Assembly: GCA_003290165.1 (NCBI GenBank)
Contig: QNQO01001153.1
Span: 62,001 to 126,000 of the forward strand
Source of the DNA: Berberis thunbergii
Taxonomy: Eukaryota; Streptophyta; Magnoliopsida; Ranunculales; Berberidaceae
DNA length: 64,000 nt
Direction: 5' to 3'
The notes beneath the pieces are model-generated. The model was not told the origin of the DNA, ran no database searches, and saw only the letters and a list, made by a program, of their open reading frames with translations. This document shows, piece by piece, positions 34,095-45,535 of this stretch. Position numbers and translations under genes: made by a program. The number at the start of each line of letters is the position of its first letter. Position 1 is the first letter of the stretch.

Positions 34095-34378
34095 TGTTAG
34101 CCTCACTTAGTGACAAATTCTCCATCCAATTTTTCTTGTTTTTCTCATTCACAATAGTGAAATATATATAGTACAAATTATTACCAAGAACCTTGTTCTC
34201 CAAGGCTCGGTTGATCTCCCAAAAATCCTCCTAATCACAAAGACATGATCTCCTAAAAATCCTCATAATCACAAAGATATATTTACCTAAAATACAAATA
34301 CTATCTTAAGGAAAAATATTTCTCAAAAGATATGCACAATAAACTCTCCTATTTTAGGAAATCACAATAATATCGTAA
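34095..34378 (-). repeat. Start of a Ty1/Copia 3' LTR
   Basis: On the minus strand the LTR begins just after the polypurine tract (TATTACGATATTATTGTG...). It contains a TATA-like ACTATATATATTTCAC followed by TGAATGAGAAAAACAAG, typical of a Copia LTR promoter region. The far end is not defined. Confidence 0.6.
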
Positions 34379-34391
34379 TACCCCCCCCCCT
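34379..34391 (-). other. Polypurine tract of the Copia element
   Basis: A run of G on the minus strand lies immediately after the end of pol and before the LTR. Confidence 0.75.
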
Positions 34392-35712
34392 CAAGTTGGA
34401 GCGTGTAGATCTCGAACGCCCAATTTGCGAAGTAGAAACTCAAATTTCGCTTTCCCCAACGCTTTTGTAAAGATGTCTGCCAATTGAACACTGGTGGAAA
34501 CATAAGATGGACAAATCATCCCTTCAGTCACTGCATCTCGAACAAAATGACAGTCTGCCTCTATATGCTTTGTTATTTTGTGAAAAACTGGATTTTGAGC
34601 AATGTACAACGCCGACTGACTATCACAATACAACTTCATACCCTGCGGATGTCGCACACCCAAGTCACCCAAAAGTTGTTTAAGCCACTTTAACTCACAC
34701 ACTGTTGTCGCCATTGATCTATACTCAACCTCCGCAGATGATCTAGACAATGTTTGTTGCTTCTTGGTCTTCCACGACACAGGAGAAAAACCAAGTAACA
34801 CGAACCATCCTATCAAGGAACGCCGCGTAAGTGGACAACTAGCCCAATCTGAGTCACACCACCCTTCTAGACTTAGGTCACTCTCAGCACGAAGCAAAAT
34901 CCCTTGCCCCGGACTCTTCTTCAAATATCTCACGACCCTGAGAGCCGCCTCCCAATGATCCTCACGAGGTTGTTGCATAAATTGTGACAAAATATGAACC
35001 GAATATGCAAGATCAGGTCTCGTCACAGACAAGTAAATTAATCTTCCTAGAAGTCGCCTATACGGCGCCGGATCCACAAGAAATTCACCGTTTGCAAGGG
35101 CCAAATTGTGATTTTGTTCCATAGGGAATGTCGCAAGCTTTGCTCCCAATAAACCCGTTTCAGAAATTATCTCGAGTGTGTAGTTTCTTTGGCAAAGAAA
35201 GATTCCTTATGGATTACGGGCTACCTCTAGCCCTAAGAAATATTTCAAAATGCCCAAATCCTTCATATGAAAGCACCTGCCAAGGTAATTTTTAAAAGTT
35301 GTCAATGCAACCTTATCATTCCCTACAATAATCAAGTCATCAACATAAACTAACACGTTGATCTGAGTTCTTCCCCTGCACAACCCAAATAATGAATAAT
35401 CGGAATAGGATTGCACAAATCCATAATTCTTCAACGCTGTTGACAGTTTTGCAAACCAACATCGGGGAGCTTGTTTCAGAGCATACAACGATTTTTTCAA
35501 CCTGCAAACCATGTTAGGATTTGTATTCTTGAAACCTGGAGGAACCTTCATATAAACCTCCCCACTTAAGTCACCGTGAAGGAAAGCATTATGCACATCC
35601 ATTTAATGTACCTCCCAATTTTTAATAGCAACAATTGCAAGAAAAATACGAACCGTCACCATTATTGCCACAGAAGCAAATGTCTCGTTATAGTCAATTC
35701 CCCATAGAGTTT
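34391..35712 (-). pseudogene. Ty1/Copia pol fragment: reverse transcriptase and RNase H
   Basis: From 35712 down, the minus strand encodes LWGIDYNETFASVA, then MDVHNAFLHGDLSGEVYMKV, LYALKQAPRCWFAKL, the reverse transcriptase core INVLVYVDDLIIVGN, and GRLIYLSVTRPDLAYSV. The RNase H part follows: GWCDSDWASCPLTRRS, SRSSAEVEYRSMATTVCELK, YCDSQSALYIAQNPVFH and DIFTKALGKAKFEFLL. Two nonsense codons (TAA before MDVHNAF and TAA after LEVARNP, 35207) replace likely Gln codons; otherwise the frame is open. The 5' half of the element (gag, protease, integrase) is missing and the break is sharp at about 35712. The enzyme would copy element RNA into DNA; this copy is dead. Confidence 0.93.
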
Positions 35713-36107
35713 AACATGATAAATAAAGTTTATTCTACACCCCATTATAATTAGTTAAAACTTATTAAGTCAATATAATGTTGATCACCCTTAAATTTTC
35801 ATCATTCATACTTACATGCTCAATCACCACCATCAACAATTGAAAACAAAAATATATCAAAATGTTAGGTATGAGAATTGAACCCATGCAATATTTTTGG
35901 GGATTGATTGAATGTAATACATTAATGCTTATTTTAAGTCTCAACCATTAGATGAAACAAATCTCAACCATGAATTATATATGTTTATCTACAAACTTAT
36001 CTCTTGGTGCTTTAAGTTCTATGTAATCCGTTAGATTCTTATATTTTGGTAAATTACAGTCGTCTTTTATCTCTAACCTCAAACACCATTGTGATTTGTA
36101 ATATAGA
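35713..36107. other. AT-rich stretch, possible truncated Helitron-like copy
   Basis: Minus-strand sequence from 36107 downward starts TCTATATTACAAATCACAATGG and resembles the start of the neighbouring Helitron-like copy (TCTATCTTACAAATCATAATGG). No matching 3' end is found before the Copia break. Confidence 0.35.
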
Positions 36108-36583
36108 GTAGTGTGTCCCCCGTGTCGTTGGCACGATATGATTTTTTAGGTAAACCTGATGACATTGCAACCCATCCGTACCTACGTAACCATAAACACA
36201 TTCACAATGCCCAAGAAATCAATTAGAAAACATAAAAATTACATTATAAAGCAACTCATTTAACAATATAAAATATATTTCATATTTGCCCAACAAATTT
36301 GAAATTGCACATAATGGCAAATACTTTAAAACATCCAACTGTAAATTTATGAATACAGATCAAAATAGATTTAGTAAAAAAAAAGAATAAATTTATACTT
36401 GAAAGATGAGTAATTGAAAACGTGAGAGTTGAAAGAGTGTAAGTGAGGGTTAAAAGAAATTGAAAGAATGTAAGAAATTGAAATATGAGAAATTGTTTAG
36501 GATCGTTAGATCTTTATGTTTGGATAAATCTCTGTCGTCTTCTATCTCCAACCTAAAACACCATTATGATTTGTAAGATAGAT
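36108..36583 (-). mobile_element. Helitron-like non-autonomous element
   Basis: On the minus strand it begins TCTATCTTACAAATC and ends with a GTGCCAACGACAC hairpin followed by GGGGGACACACTAC. A short hairpin close to a CTRR-like end is the Helitron 3' signature, though the last base departs from CTAG. No terminal inverted repeat or target duplication is seen, as expected. A second start-like sequence abuts it at 36107. Confidence 0.45.
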
Positions 36584-36659
36584 AATGTACAAGAGGCATG
36601 TGCCACCCGAGCAATTTGTCGTACAAATTATGATAACTTGAGAAGTTTGTTTTATTGGA

Positions 36660-36837
36660 TTAAGCCGCCATCCTATCCGATGAATCATTCAGATTCCTTT
36701 TCAATAGAATCTTTTGCAGTCATGAGTTCTGTCGTTCCCATCGCTTCTCAATTAATGGTTAGGTCGTTGCTGGACCGATATTAGGCAGTGTGTCGTATTG
36801 GCTCATCGCCAAATTGAGGATTCGTGGAATGTTCCAT
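36660..36837 (-). pseudogene. Start of gag of Gypsy copy B
   Basis: The ATG at 36837 on the minus strand opens MEHSTNPQFGDEP, close to MEHSTDPQPSD at the start of copy A (1469). The frame breaks soon after. This shows that copies A and B are one family. Confidence 0.6.
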
Positions 36838-36909
36838 TGATTTATTATCAGATTGTATGAGCTTTGTTATTGTGAATCTTATTTTTTTGAAAGGAAACTT
36901 GTCATTTCC

Positions 36910-36927
36910 CCATGGACGGCGCCAAAC
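36910..36927 (-). other. Primer-binding site of Gypsy copy B
   Basis: Minus strand: TTTGGCGCCGTCCATGGGG starts 3 bp after the LTR end. The first bases (TGGCGCCG) match the 3' end of plant tRNA-Asp as used by Athila/Tat-type elements; the later bases diverge. Confidence 0.65.
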
Positions 36928-37499
36928 TGATAAGTCCAAAAATTGTTTTCCTATGAGTTTGACCTACAAAACAATTGTTAGACTACCAAATACCACCTTT
37001 TTGGTGGTCGAAGGCACTCCGATGCTTAAGTCAACAACTCTGTTGGAAGAAGGAAGTAAATCTGGATAAAACTCAGTTAAAGTTGCATACCTGTGTCGAA
37101 CATTCCCTTTACCTTTTATAATGGTCGCGAATAACTCTCTACGTGACTTAAGCATGTGAGGCGCAACGGAGGGAGATGTTTTTGTAACAGTCTCCTCCTT
37201 AATGGAGATCTGTTCGTGGAGGCATAACTCCCTTTATGACTCTCTTTTTTTGTGCAACGTTCATCTTCTTTATGAGAGAATTTGTGTCGGGCCTAAATTT
37301 AGGCTTTGATTCATTCGAGCCTGGATTTGGGCCATGTTTACGTTTTCTCATTGACGGGTCTTGTTTGGGCTTCTGTAATCGCCTTTATTCTTCTTGGACT
37401 TTATGAGCTGACCTAATAGGCTAGACGCTATATCCTCATAATAAGTCTCCTATGCCACGTGTACGACCATGATGATCGATCTATTTTGATGTACCATCA
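36928..37499 (-). repeat. Complete LTR (572 bp) of Gypsy copy B
   Basis: On the minus strand it starts TGATGGTACATCAAAATAG and ends TTTGGACTTATCA. It is the best copy of the LTR also seen at 1578-1990. The internal side faces lower coordinates (PBS and gag start), so this is the 5' LTR of a minus-strand element whose remainder is lost. Confidence 0.8.
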
Positions 37500-40400
37500 G
37501 CAAACTTTAAAAAAAGAATTGTTTGTTCACAAGTGGTATAAAACCGCAAAAAATTTTGAAATTAATATCTAAAATAATAACTATATAATTCAATGAAAAT
37601 ATAAACAATTAGTCAACTCATACAAATTTGAGGCTCGTATAAACCATTTTTTTATGAAATTGTATTAGGATCTTATTATGTTCGCAAATTTCAAAATTTT
37701 TATAAGCTTCCCACTAGAAACTTATCCTAATTATTTTGTGATTTTAGTTATATACTTGGTAAGGTCATCGACATTATAACATTATTTTGGCTTAAATTTA
37801 GACTACACTGAATTTAATTTGGTATGTGCAATGTACATTGATAGTTGTATATTTTTTTATTAGTTACAAGCTCGAGTAGGAAAAAATAATTTGGCTCTGC
37901 CTTTGATAACTACTATTATCAACTAATAATTATTTGTCATTTCACCCCCTTAACTAAAATCTTGGATCCGCCACTGGGAGAGACTGTTTAGTCTCCACTT
38001 CAATAGTATAGTAAGTATAGGTAGGATTAAGATATTGAAGGACACATATCATTCAAGGAAGACAGAAGGTGGAAAGGTGAAGGTAAATGGATATTGAAGA
38101 ACACAAGTTATTTCCCTTCTTTTTTTTCAATAACTTTTTTGATAAAAATTTTATTTCACTTTATTTCCCTTGGTAGAAATTTATTTTCCTTCTTATTTTT
38201 CCTCCACTAACAATTTTCCTATTTGTTAACGTTTGGTTATTTAATTTACGAAATTGACATTCTATAAACTAACATTGAACACTGTTAATGAGGGAACTCA
38301 CATCTTACGATGGGTTTAGATAAGATTTGGCAAATTGACTTATATGTCCTATTTTTTATAACTGCAGACCACATAAGACCCTAACAATTGAAAATGCTTC
38401 AAAATGCTTACTTTTTGTAATTCAAGACTATTAAAAGCCACAAATCCAAATCATGGCTAAAAGATGTGTAAAAAGACAAATAGGCCCATATTCCTAGACA
38501 TATTAATGTGGTGTTTTTATTTATTATTTAAATTCTAGTTACATTGAAACAAACAGAATATGCAATCTTTTAATGTAATTTGAAAAAAAATTCAAAGTTG
38601 TTTCATGTCCCTGAAACACAATGATCGATTCTTGTTGGGTATTCTGGAAGTTGAAAATAATTTGAGAGTAAATTTATGATTGGTTTTAAGAAGGTGAATG
38701 AATTTCGATTAATAATAGTCTGATTCAAATAGAGGAAGTCAGTATGTAAATATGTATGTTTTATTGAATAATGTTTCAAGAGATTGAAATCAAATTCTAA
38801 TGCATTTTCAATGTTGGGTGTCAAAGCTATATTCAGAAACCACATTACTTGAAGTTGAGAAGAAATCAAAGTAGATTGAAAGTTACTCAATGTTGATCGG
38901 GGTTTCTTAATCCAAAGGGCAAGAAGAATGTCTTTCTAATTATTTATAATCCATGGATTTGGTTTGTGGCTTTTAAGAGTATTTAATTACAAAAATAGGG
39001 CTTTTGAGCGATTTTCAATTATTTGAGTATGATGTGGTCTATAATTATAAAAAATACGCCTTATAAATCATTTTCCCATAAGATTTCCCCATAAATAAAG
39101 GCCAAACTCTAAGACCTCGAATCTTAACACATCCTTTTATTATTTTAAGTTTAAAATAAAATAATAAACGACGTTGGGGTAAAATGACTCATTCATGTTT
39201 TCACTGCCAGTTAGGACTTACAACCCAATTAAGTTTTATTTAGTTAAAATGACCTATACAAACTAAAACAATTATTTATTAATCAGTTTAAGTTTATTTG
39301 AGTTGAAATTTTGAGAAAAATTATAGATTCACATTAGAAATAGCACGTTAACATTTTAGCCCGTTTCCATATGGTTTCTTGATATAGTGCTTAGGTATAC
39401 GACATTAAATATTTTGATAAATGACGAAGGACCACCCCTTTAGATGGTCATCGACCATTTGTGTCGCACCCAAAGTGAGCCCTCGCTCGCTTCTTCATAA
39501 TGATAGAGAAACCTAATTGTATCACTTTTAACACGTATCTCAAGACATGTACGTTGAAATAGCTAGGGCGAGGCTTCCAAACTTCAGCTGAAATTGAATT
39601 CAAACAAATTAATAAATACTTTTTTTTTTGTTTAGTAAGGTCTTTCTTAACTAAATGAAATATATATAGGTCCTAAACTAGCAGTTGTTTAGGCTAAAAT
39701 CTGAAAACTTGGTTACATATCCATGACCCGGTTAAACAAAATGATGAGCTTGTCACTATTAAAGCCTAGATCCCCGTTTTGTTTGGACTTCTTAGTCTTA
39801 AGAATCCAAGGCCTTGGTAAAGCCCAAGATGTAGTGGAGTTTTAGTTAGAGAATGGAAATTTTGGATTAGGAAGTTAATTGTTATTTTCATTCGTGGTTT
39901 ATTTGCACGAACTAGAAAGACACATCTCGATAAAACATTCGACTCAAACAAAAAAAAAAAAAAGTTTATCTATGATGTCTTATTGAATTTTTTTAGTTCT
40001 TGCAATTTCATTTCAACAATTTATCTATAAAGTTTGTATGTCCATTCCTTTACAATTGTTGCACTTATTTATTTGCAATTTATCTTTCATTGTTCTTGTA
40101 TCTTCTTCTTCATAAATTTCAAATTTGTGATGCTCATGAAAAATAAGCATTAGAATTCATAGTTTGGTTTTAGAAGTTAATTGGGATTTCATTTATATGA
40201 ATTCCTGACATGTTCTATTTGAATATTTTCGGAGTGATCACTTCACAACAAAGAAAAAACAATAATATAACTGGAAATTGAGCCCATTTAGCCCAATCTC
40301 TAATAAAAATTAGACGAACTATATGAATAGAAATTATTTGAAGCTTTAAAAAATATTAATTTACATCACTAATTCTAGATATACATCCTTTTTGTCAGAA

Positions 40401-41708
40401 AAAAAAAAAAAAAAAAAAAAAAAAACTAACTTGCTGAAACAAAAAATAAAAAGTATTAGTCTTTACCGTGTTTTGTTTTTCTTAAAACAAAAATACTTGG
40501 AAATCTAATTTTCGCAACTAGTTTGGCAATCGAGATGATGTGCCTGGTTGTAAGACATAATTCCCCAGCAAAGTTCCAAAATTTTATTTATATCACATGT
40601 GTAGTTTTGACGGTTACATTAATTAGAAAACCCATAAAGATCTAGTTCGACAAAAATAAGTTGAAATTCGGAATCGAAATCCGGTATCATCATCCATCCA
40701 CAAGGTAAAGTGTAGGCACTAAAGTATGATCAAGACACAAATTTAAAAATAAAAAGTAAAAATTGTGACCAAGGAGGCGACACGAGTATACAATTAAATT
40801 CGCCTGTATCCTTTCATATCGACATGTTGAATATAAAGTGAGATTGATATTTGATTTAATTTCAGGGCCCTCATCACATCACTCTCTTAATAAATATCTC
40901 TCTCTGTATGTGATGCCTTTAATCACCTAGTGGCAATTGCATGAAGGAGAGGAGACATTGAGGAGTAGCTGTTGAATCATTTGGTATTGGACGACCTACC
41001 ATCAGCTCTTTAATTAACCACATGGCAGCTTACCATTAGAGATTAAGGATTGGATTCTTAAATGTTAGAATTAAGGTCGGGGTCAAACCGACCACGCTTA
41101 CTTGAGATTTATGTTGAGGGATTTGGCAATGTATTATGGGGCCAAGTTTTGAACCATCTATTATTTCCATATTTTATCTTCTCGGTCGGTCTTGCTCTTG
41201 GCGTGTGGTTTGGTTGGTGAAAATAAAGTTGCTCTGGACTTGGACTTGGACTTGGACTTGGGGATGAAACTCTCATCCACTCCCTTCTAATTTTGTCCTT
41301 AAACGTAAAAAAAATAAAAAAATAAAAAAATAAAAAAATAAAAAATAAAATTAATATCTGTCTTTTTTCTTTCACATCTCCTAAAGTATTGTCTCATATC
41401 ATCATATCAATTTTTTCTCTTTTATACCACTTACTTTATTTCTCACACCATCACTTCTCTCCCACACCACCAATAAAATATCAAAATTAAAAAAAAATTT
41501 ATCTTCATCTTATTTTATTCCCTTTTCTCCTCCCTTCATCTCTTATCCATCAGACACTGCTATCACCCTGCCATCATCACCACCATAGTCACTTTTCTCC
41601 CTCTCGCCACCGCCACCTTTCTTCCTCTTTTCTTCATCAAGCACTACCACCACTTGCCACCTCTCGCACCCTCTTTGTCTCTGAAAATAAGGTATTATCC
41701 CTGAATTT
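37500..41708. other. 4.2 kb of AT-rich DNA without a recognised gene
   Basis: No coding frame with known motifs. The word CTTGGATCCGCCACTG at about 37962-37977 resembles the inverse of a CAGTGGCGGATCC-type transposon end, without a partner nearby. Simple repeats include an A run of about 25 at 40400-40424, four ACTTGG units at about 41235-41260, and an (A)nT array at 41308-41350. Confidence 0.55.
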
Positions 41709-42105
41709 GGTTCAACTTACATGCTCGATTGATACTGATTCTCAAGCTCATCAAACACGAAAATTGTAGTAATCTGAGTTATCTAATAAACACAATTTCA
41801 ATCTCTTGAAAATGTTTTGAAATGAGAAAGTTATGACCATTTTACTAAAGTCACGCAAATCTCTTCAAAGAAAAAAAAAATTTCACCCATTCGCATTGGG
41901 CGAAGTTGAGACTAATCTTTTCATTGCCAATGCGAATGGGTGAAAACAACTTTTTTTTCCGGACAAATTTGCATGTCTTTAGTAAAATGGACATTTCAAA
42001 ACATTTTCAAGAGATTGAAATTGTGTTTATTAGATAAATAAGAGTACTACAATTTTCGTGTTTTGATGAGCTTGACTGATCTCGATCGAGCATATACGTT
42101 GGCCG
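41709..42105. repeat. Long inverted repeat with a 25-bp loop
   Basis: The left arm (41709-41899) and right arm (41927-42105) are inverse copies over about 180 bp. Shared words include CTAATAAACACAATTTCAAT and CTTGAAAATGTTTTGAAATG on the left and their inverses on the right. The tip pairs TTTCACCCATTCGCATTGG with CCAATGCGAATGGGTGAAA. Transcription would give one long hairpin. No ORF and no standard transposon ends. Confidence 0.85.
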
Positions 42106-42139
42106 AAAGTCAGGGACACTATCATGTTTTCATTGCGAG

Positions 42140-42390
42140 ATTGATTTGTGTGACTTTAGTAAAATGACCATAACTTGCTCATTTCAAAACATTTTCAAGT
42201 GATTCAAATTGTGTTTATTAGATAACTTAGAGTACTACAATTTTTGTGCTCGATGAGTTTAAGAATCGATCTCAATCGAGCATATAAGTTGGCCAAAAGT
42301 TAGGGACACTACCATTTTTTGTGTTTTGATGAGCTTGAGAATCGGTCCTAATTGAGGGTTTAAATTGGTCGAAAGTTATCATGTTTTTAT
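42140..42390. repeat. Partial direct copies of the inverted-repeat arm
   Basis: 42140-42310 repeats the right arm (ACTTTAGTAAAATGACCATA, TTCAAAACATTTTCAAGTGA, TCTCAATCGAGCATATAAG). 42317-42390 starts a further, more diverged copy (GTGTTTTGATGAGCTTGAG). Confidence 0.75.
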
Positions 42391-43139
42391 GTTACTGTTT
42401 TTTTCAAAAATATGGTTTTTTGTGGTGTGGGTTAGTAGAAAAAAAAAATACATGGTAGTGTGAGACAATACATATAGTGGTGTGGAGTAGTCATTGCTTT
42501 TTTTTTTTTTTTTTTTTATAAAGCAATGTTTTCTAATTTTCTTTTCTTTTAGTTGATTTTGTTTTCCACGCCTTGATAGGGATGGCAATGGAGCTGATTT
42601 GGGAAAATCCCCCCCCCCGCTCCACTAGGGATCGCGGATCCCAGATTCCACCCCGATATCTGTTTATAGCATTTTCCAAAAACCATCTCCACTCCAAACA
42701 GATTGGTGTATGTCCCACCCCGCTCCGACTTAAAAAAAATTTGACTTCTTCTGAAAACAATATGTAACAATACCAACCTTATTTGATTCAAAACACAAAT
42801 TCCAAGCTTATCATATCAGTAACAAATGCCAAACTTGTAACAATACCAAATTGAAAATAATTTGTAACAATACCATGCTTATTTGATTCAAATACAAATA
42901 CACAACACGCACTCAATCAAATTGGAATCAACCAAATCTGATCTGATGACCTCATTGTTTATTGTACATGAATTGGAGTTCTCAATTGCAAGTTTCTTGG
43001 CTGGATTTTCCTTGGAAGTAGAAGCAAACACATCTTATACATCCTCGAGGTGAACCTTTTTTTCTTCTTCTCATTGGCACCTGAGTCGCTCAACTAGCTT
43101 GAATCCCTTCTTGAACCAGAGATTCTTCATGATCTTAGC
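42391..43139. other. Spacer with a hAT-like end
   Basis: TAGGGATGGCAATGGAGC at about 42578 looks like a hAT terminal repeat. A related word set (GGATATCCGCGGG, CCCGACATGGGC) recurs near 44025-44085. The other end is not found, so no element is claimed. Confidence 0.35.
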
Positions 43140-43716
43140 TAGGGGTGGGCACAGGATGGGATAGGACGAGATGGACCCATCTTTATCCCATCCCGTTCAA
43201 TCGGGATTGGGACGGGATAGACCTCATCCCGACATCGTCCCATCTCAAACGGGATGAGCACGTACTAAATAGTCTTCTAATAAAAATAACAAAAACAATT
43301 TATCTCACATTACTCACACACCAATAATGTCAAATTTATATACATATAACTTACATCATAAGTAATAATAGATATTAAATAAATAAATATTAAAGTTTTT
43401 TTGGAAAACGATTAAATATTAAATTTCATTTAGAATTAATGATTCAATTCATTTAGATTTCATATAGAATTTTATCTTACATTGATTTAATTTCAACACA
43501 TCATAAACTTTAATTTAGAAAATATTTTGATTAAAATTAATAATAATAAATATTAAATAAATAAATTCGGGACGGGACGGGGCGGGATTGAAAATCTCCA
43601 TCTCGATCTCATCCCACTCTAGATCGGGACGGGATCGGGATGAGTTTGATCAATCCCAAAAGGACCCAAAAAAATCGGAACGGGTTCGGGATCGTGGGAT
43701 GGGATGCCCACCCCTA
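43140..43716 (-). mobile_element. Non-autonomous hAT element (577 bp)
   Basis: The ends TAGGGGTGGGCA and TGCCCACCCCTA are flanked by a perfect 8-bp duplication ATCTTAGC (43132-43139, 43717-43724). The interior aligns with the inverse of 2985-3449, including the stretch around TTAATGATTCAATTCATTTAG. No transposase. Confidence 0.92.
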
Positions 43717-43724
43717 ATCTTAGC

Positions 43725-45229
43725 TACGAAAATTATTGTGACTGGGCTAGGATCAAGAATCCTTGAGAGAGTTTAGTCTCATTTGCTAACGACTTATGGT
43801 GCAATGTGGGCAGGCGTCCCACATGTTTTGTGAAGGAGACCATCTTGCCGCAGTAAATCTCACAAAGCACCGTGGAGGAGGAGAGATGGTCGATATGTGT
43901 GGAGGAAGAACTGAAGAGAAGAAAGTGGCTGAGTGAGAGAGATGGATGGTGGTAGGGTTAGTTTCTTTTTTTTTTTTTTTTTTGCTTTTCAAGGGCCAAA
44001 GGTATTTCAATAAATTCCATACATAAACGGATATCCGCGGGTAGATATGGCTAAATCCGTATCCGCCCGACATGGGCAAATCTATGTGTTGGATAAGGGG
44101 GTCAATTGCCCCCCCCCTATATTTTTGAAAAATCCCACTAAGTTACTTATTTGTTTTATCTTGCCCCCCTTTAAAATTTTATATTACCCCCTCTTTATAT
44201 ACAATCTTGGCTCTTGACTTCAAGTCATTTTAAAACAAAACCTTTTATTTTTATTTTTTAAACTCCACCTTCACCAATCCCAATCCCAATCCCACTCCCA
44301 CTCTATCTCTCTCTTTTATTTAATTTGTCTCTATCTCTATCTTGTTAATTCCCATCAATCCATTCACCATCTCTCTCCCCCCCCCTTTTTTTATTTCTTT
44401 CTATTTTATTCCTACCATACTTATATTAACATTTTTAATTGGGTTGGGGATCGGGGGAAGGGAAATTATACATTTCAAAGTTTTTTTTTTATCTCTATCT
44501 ATGTAATCTCTTTATTTTAGATTAAATAATTATAAATTAAGATTTTAAAAGTTGTTGTTTGTTTGCTTCGCCTGAGCTAGCCCAAATGGATAAAGTTCTC
44601 CATCCAATCCAGAGAAGAGACACTACCTAGGCTACTACTGCCACTACTACTTGGACTTAGATTATACTATTATGCATGCTTCAATGCCAAAAGTCAGAAA
44701 GAAAGTAGAGGTCTACTTCTCGTCAACTCTCATCTTATACTACCATGCTTGTTTTCTGTTTTCTCCAATTCAAAAAGGTAAGCTCTTCATTTGCTAGCTA
44801 TAATTGAATTAATCATGCCATGTATATTATATAGTTGTATAGTAAAATAGTTGTGTACTGTTTGCCCCCCTTTGTCTGCAATCTTGGATCCGCCCCTGCA
44901 CCCAGAATATTTGACGGATGATGTTTGGATTCTGTATCCGCCCCGAATTTGTTTAGGCACCTCCAAACTGCCCATTTGAGCCCGACAAAGCAATATCCAT
45001 GAAAATATGCCCCACTACCATCCTAGGCCTTAAGAGCCTTTAAAAAAAAATTGGATTAGGGATACAAGTCCAGTGTTTAGAAGTTCCAATCATTTCCAAC
45101 CCATATTCCTCGATCTCAATTCCTCTAAGCCAAATTTCCATTTCAACTTCTCTATTCTCAACTTCTCAAGCCTCGAATTTCTTAATCACAATTTCATCAG
45201 TCAACCAAATTACATAGCAACAAGGAACG

Positions 45230-45230
<1 letters not shown>
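43725..45230. other. Spacer with C-rich runs, possible nested element
   Basis: 44100-44898 begins with a CAATTGCCCCCCCCC run and ends TTGGATCCGCCCCTG, the inverse of a CAGGGGCGGATCC-type end. It appears to interrupt a sequence with CCGTATCCGCCC words on both sides. Only one terminus is clear. No gene recognised. Confidence 0.35.

Positions 45231-45283
<53 letters not shown>
45231..45283. repeat. (AAT)n microsatellite
   Basis: About 17-18 uninterrupted AAT units just left of the MULE. Confidence 0.95.
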
Positions 45284-45287
<4 letters not shown>

Positions 45288-45535
45288 TGATAATGATAAA
45301 AGATGGAGACAAAAAAGTATTGAGTACAATATTAATGTGAGAGGAGAACTTTATAAGGGTGTTCGAAGATCCTGTCTCATGGGGTAGACAGAGAGAATAA
45401 ACCATTATAGGAGCTGATACATAAAATTTGAGTATTCTTGAATCATTGGGAAACATTTAAAGATCATTATCAGAAAACTGAAGAAGCTTATGGCAAAGTG
45501 GACTGAATGCCATGATAGATTACTAAGACACCAAT

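Noticed and set aside
44100..44898. Element with CAGGGGCGGATCC-type end
   Set aside because: Only one terminus is clear and no duplication could be matched, so it is noted as spacer content only.
45166..45456. ORFs with poly-Ile or poly-Tyr
   Set aside because: Produced by the (AAT)n microsatellite.
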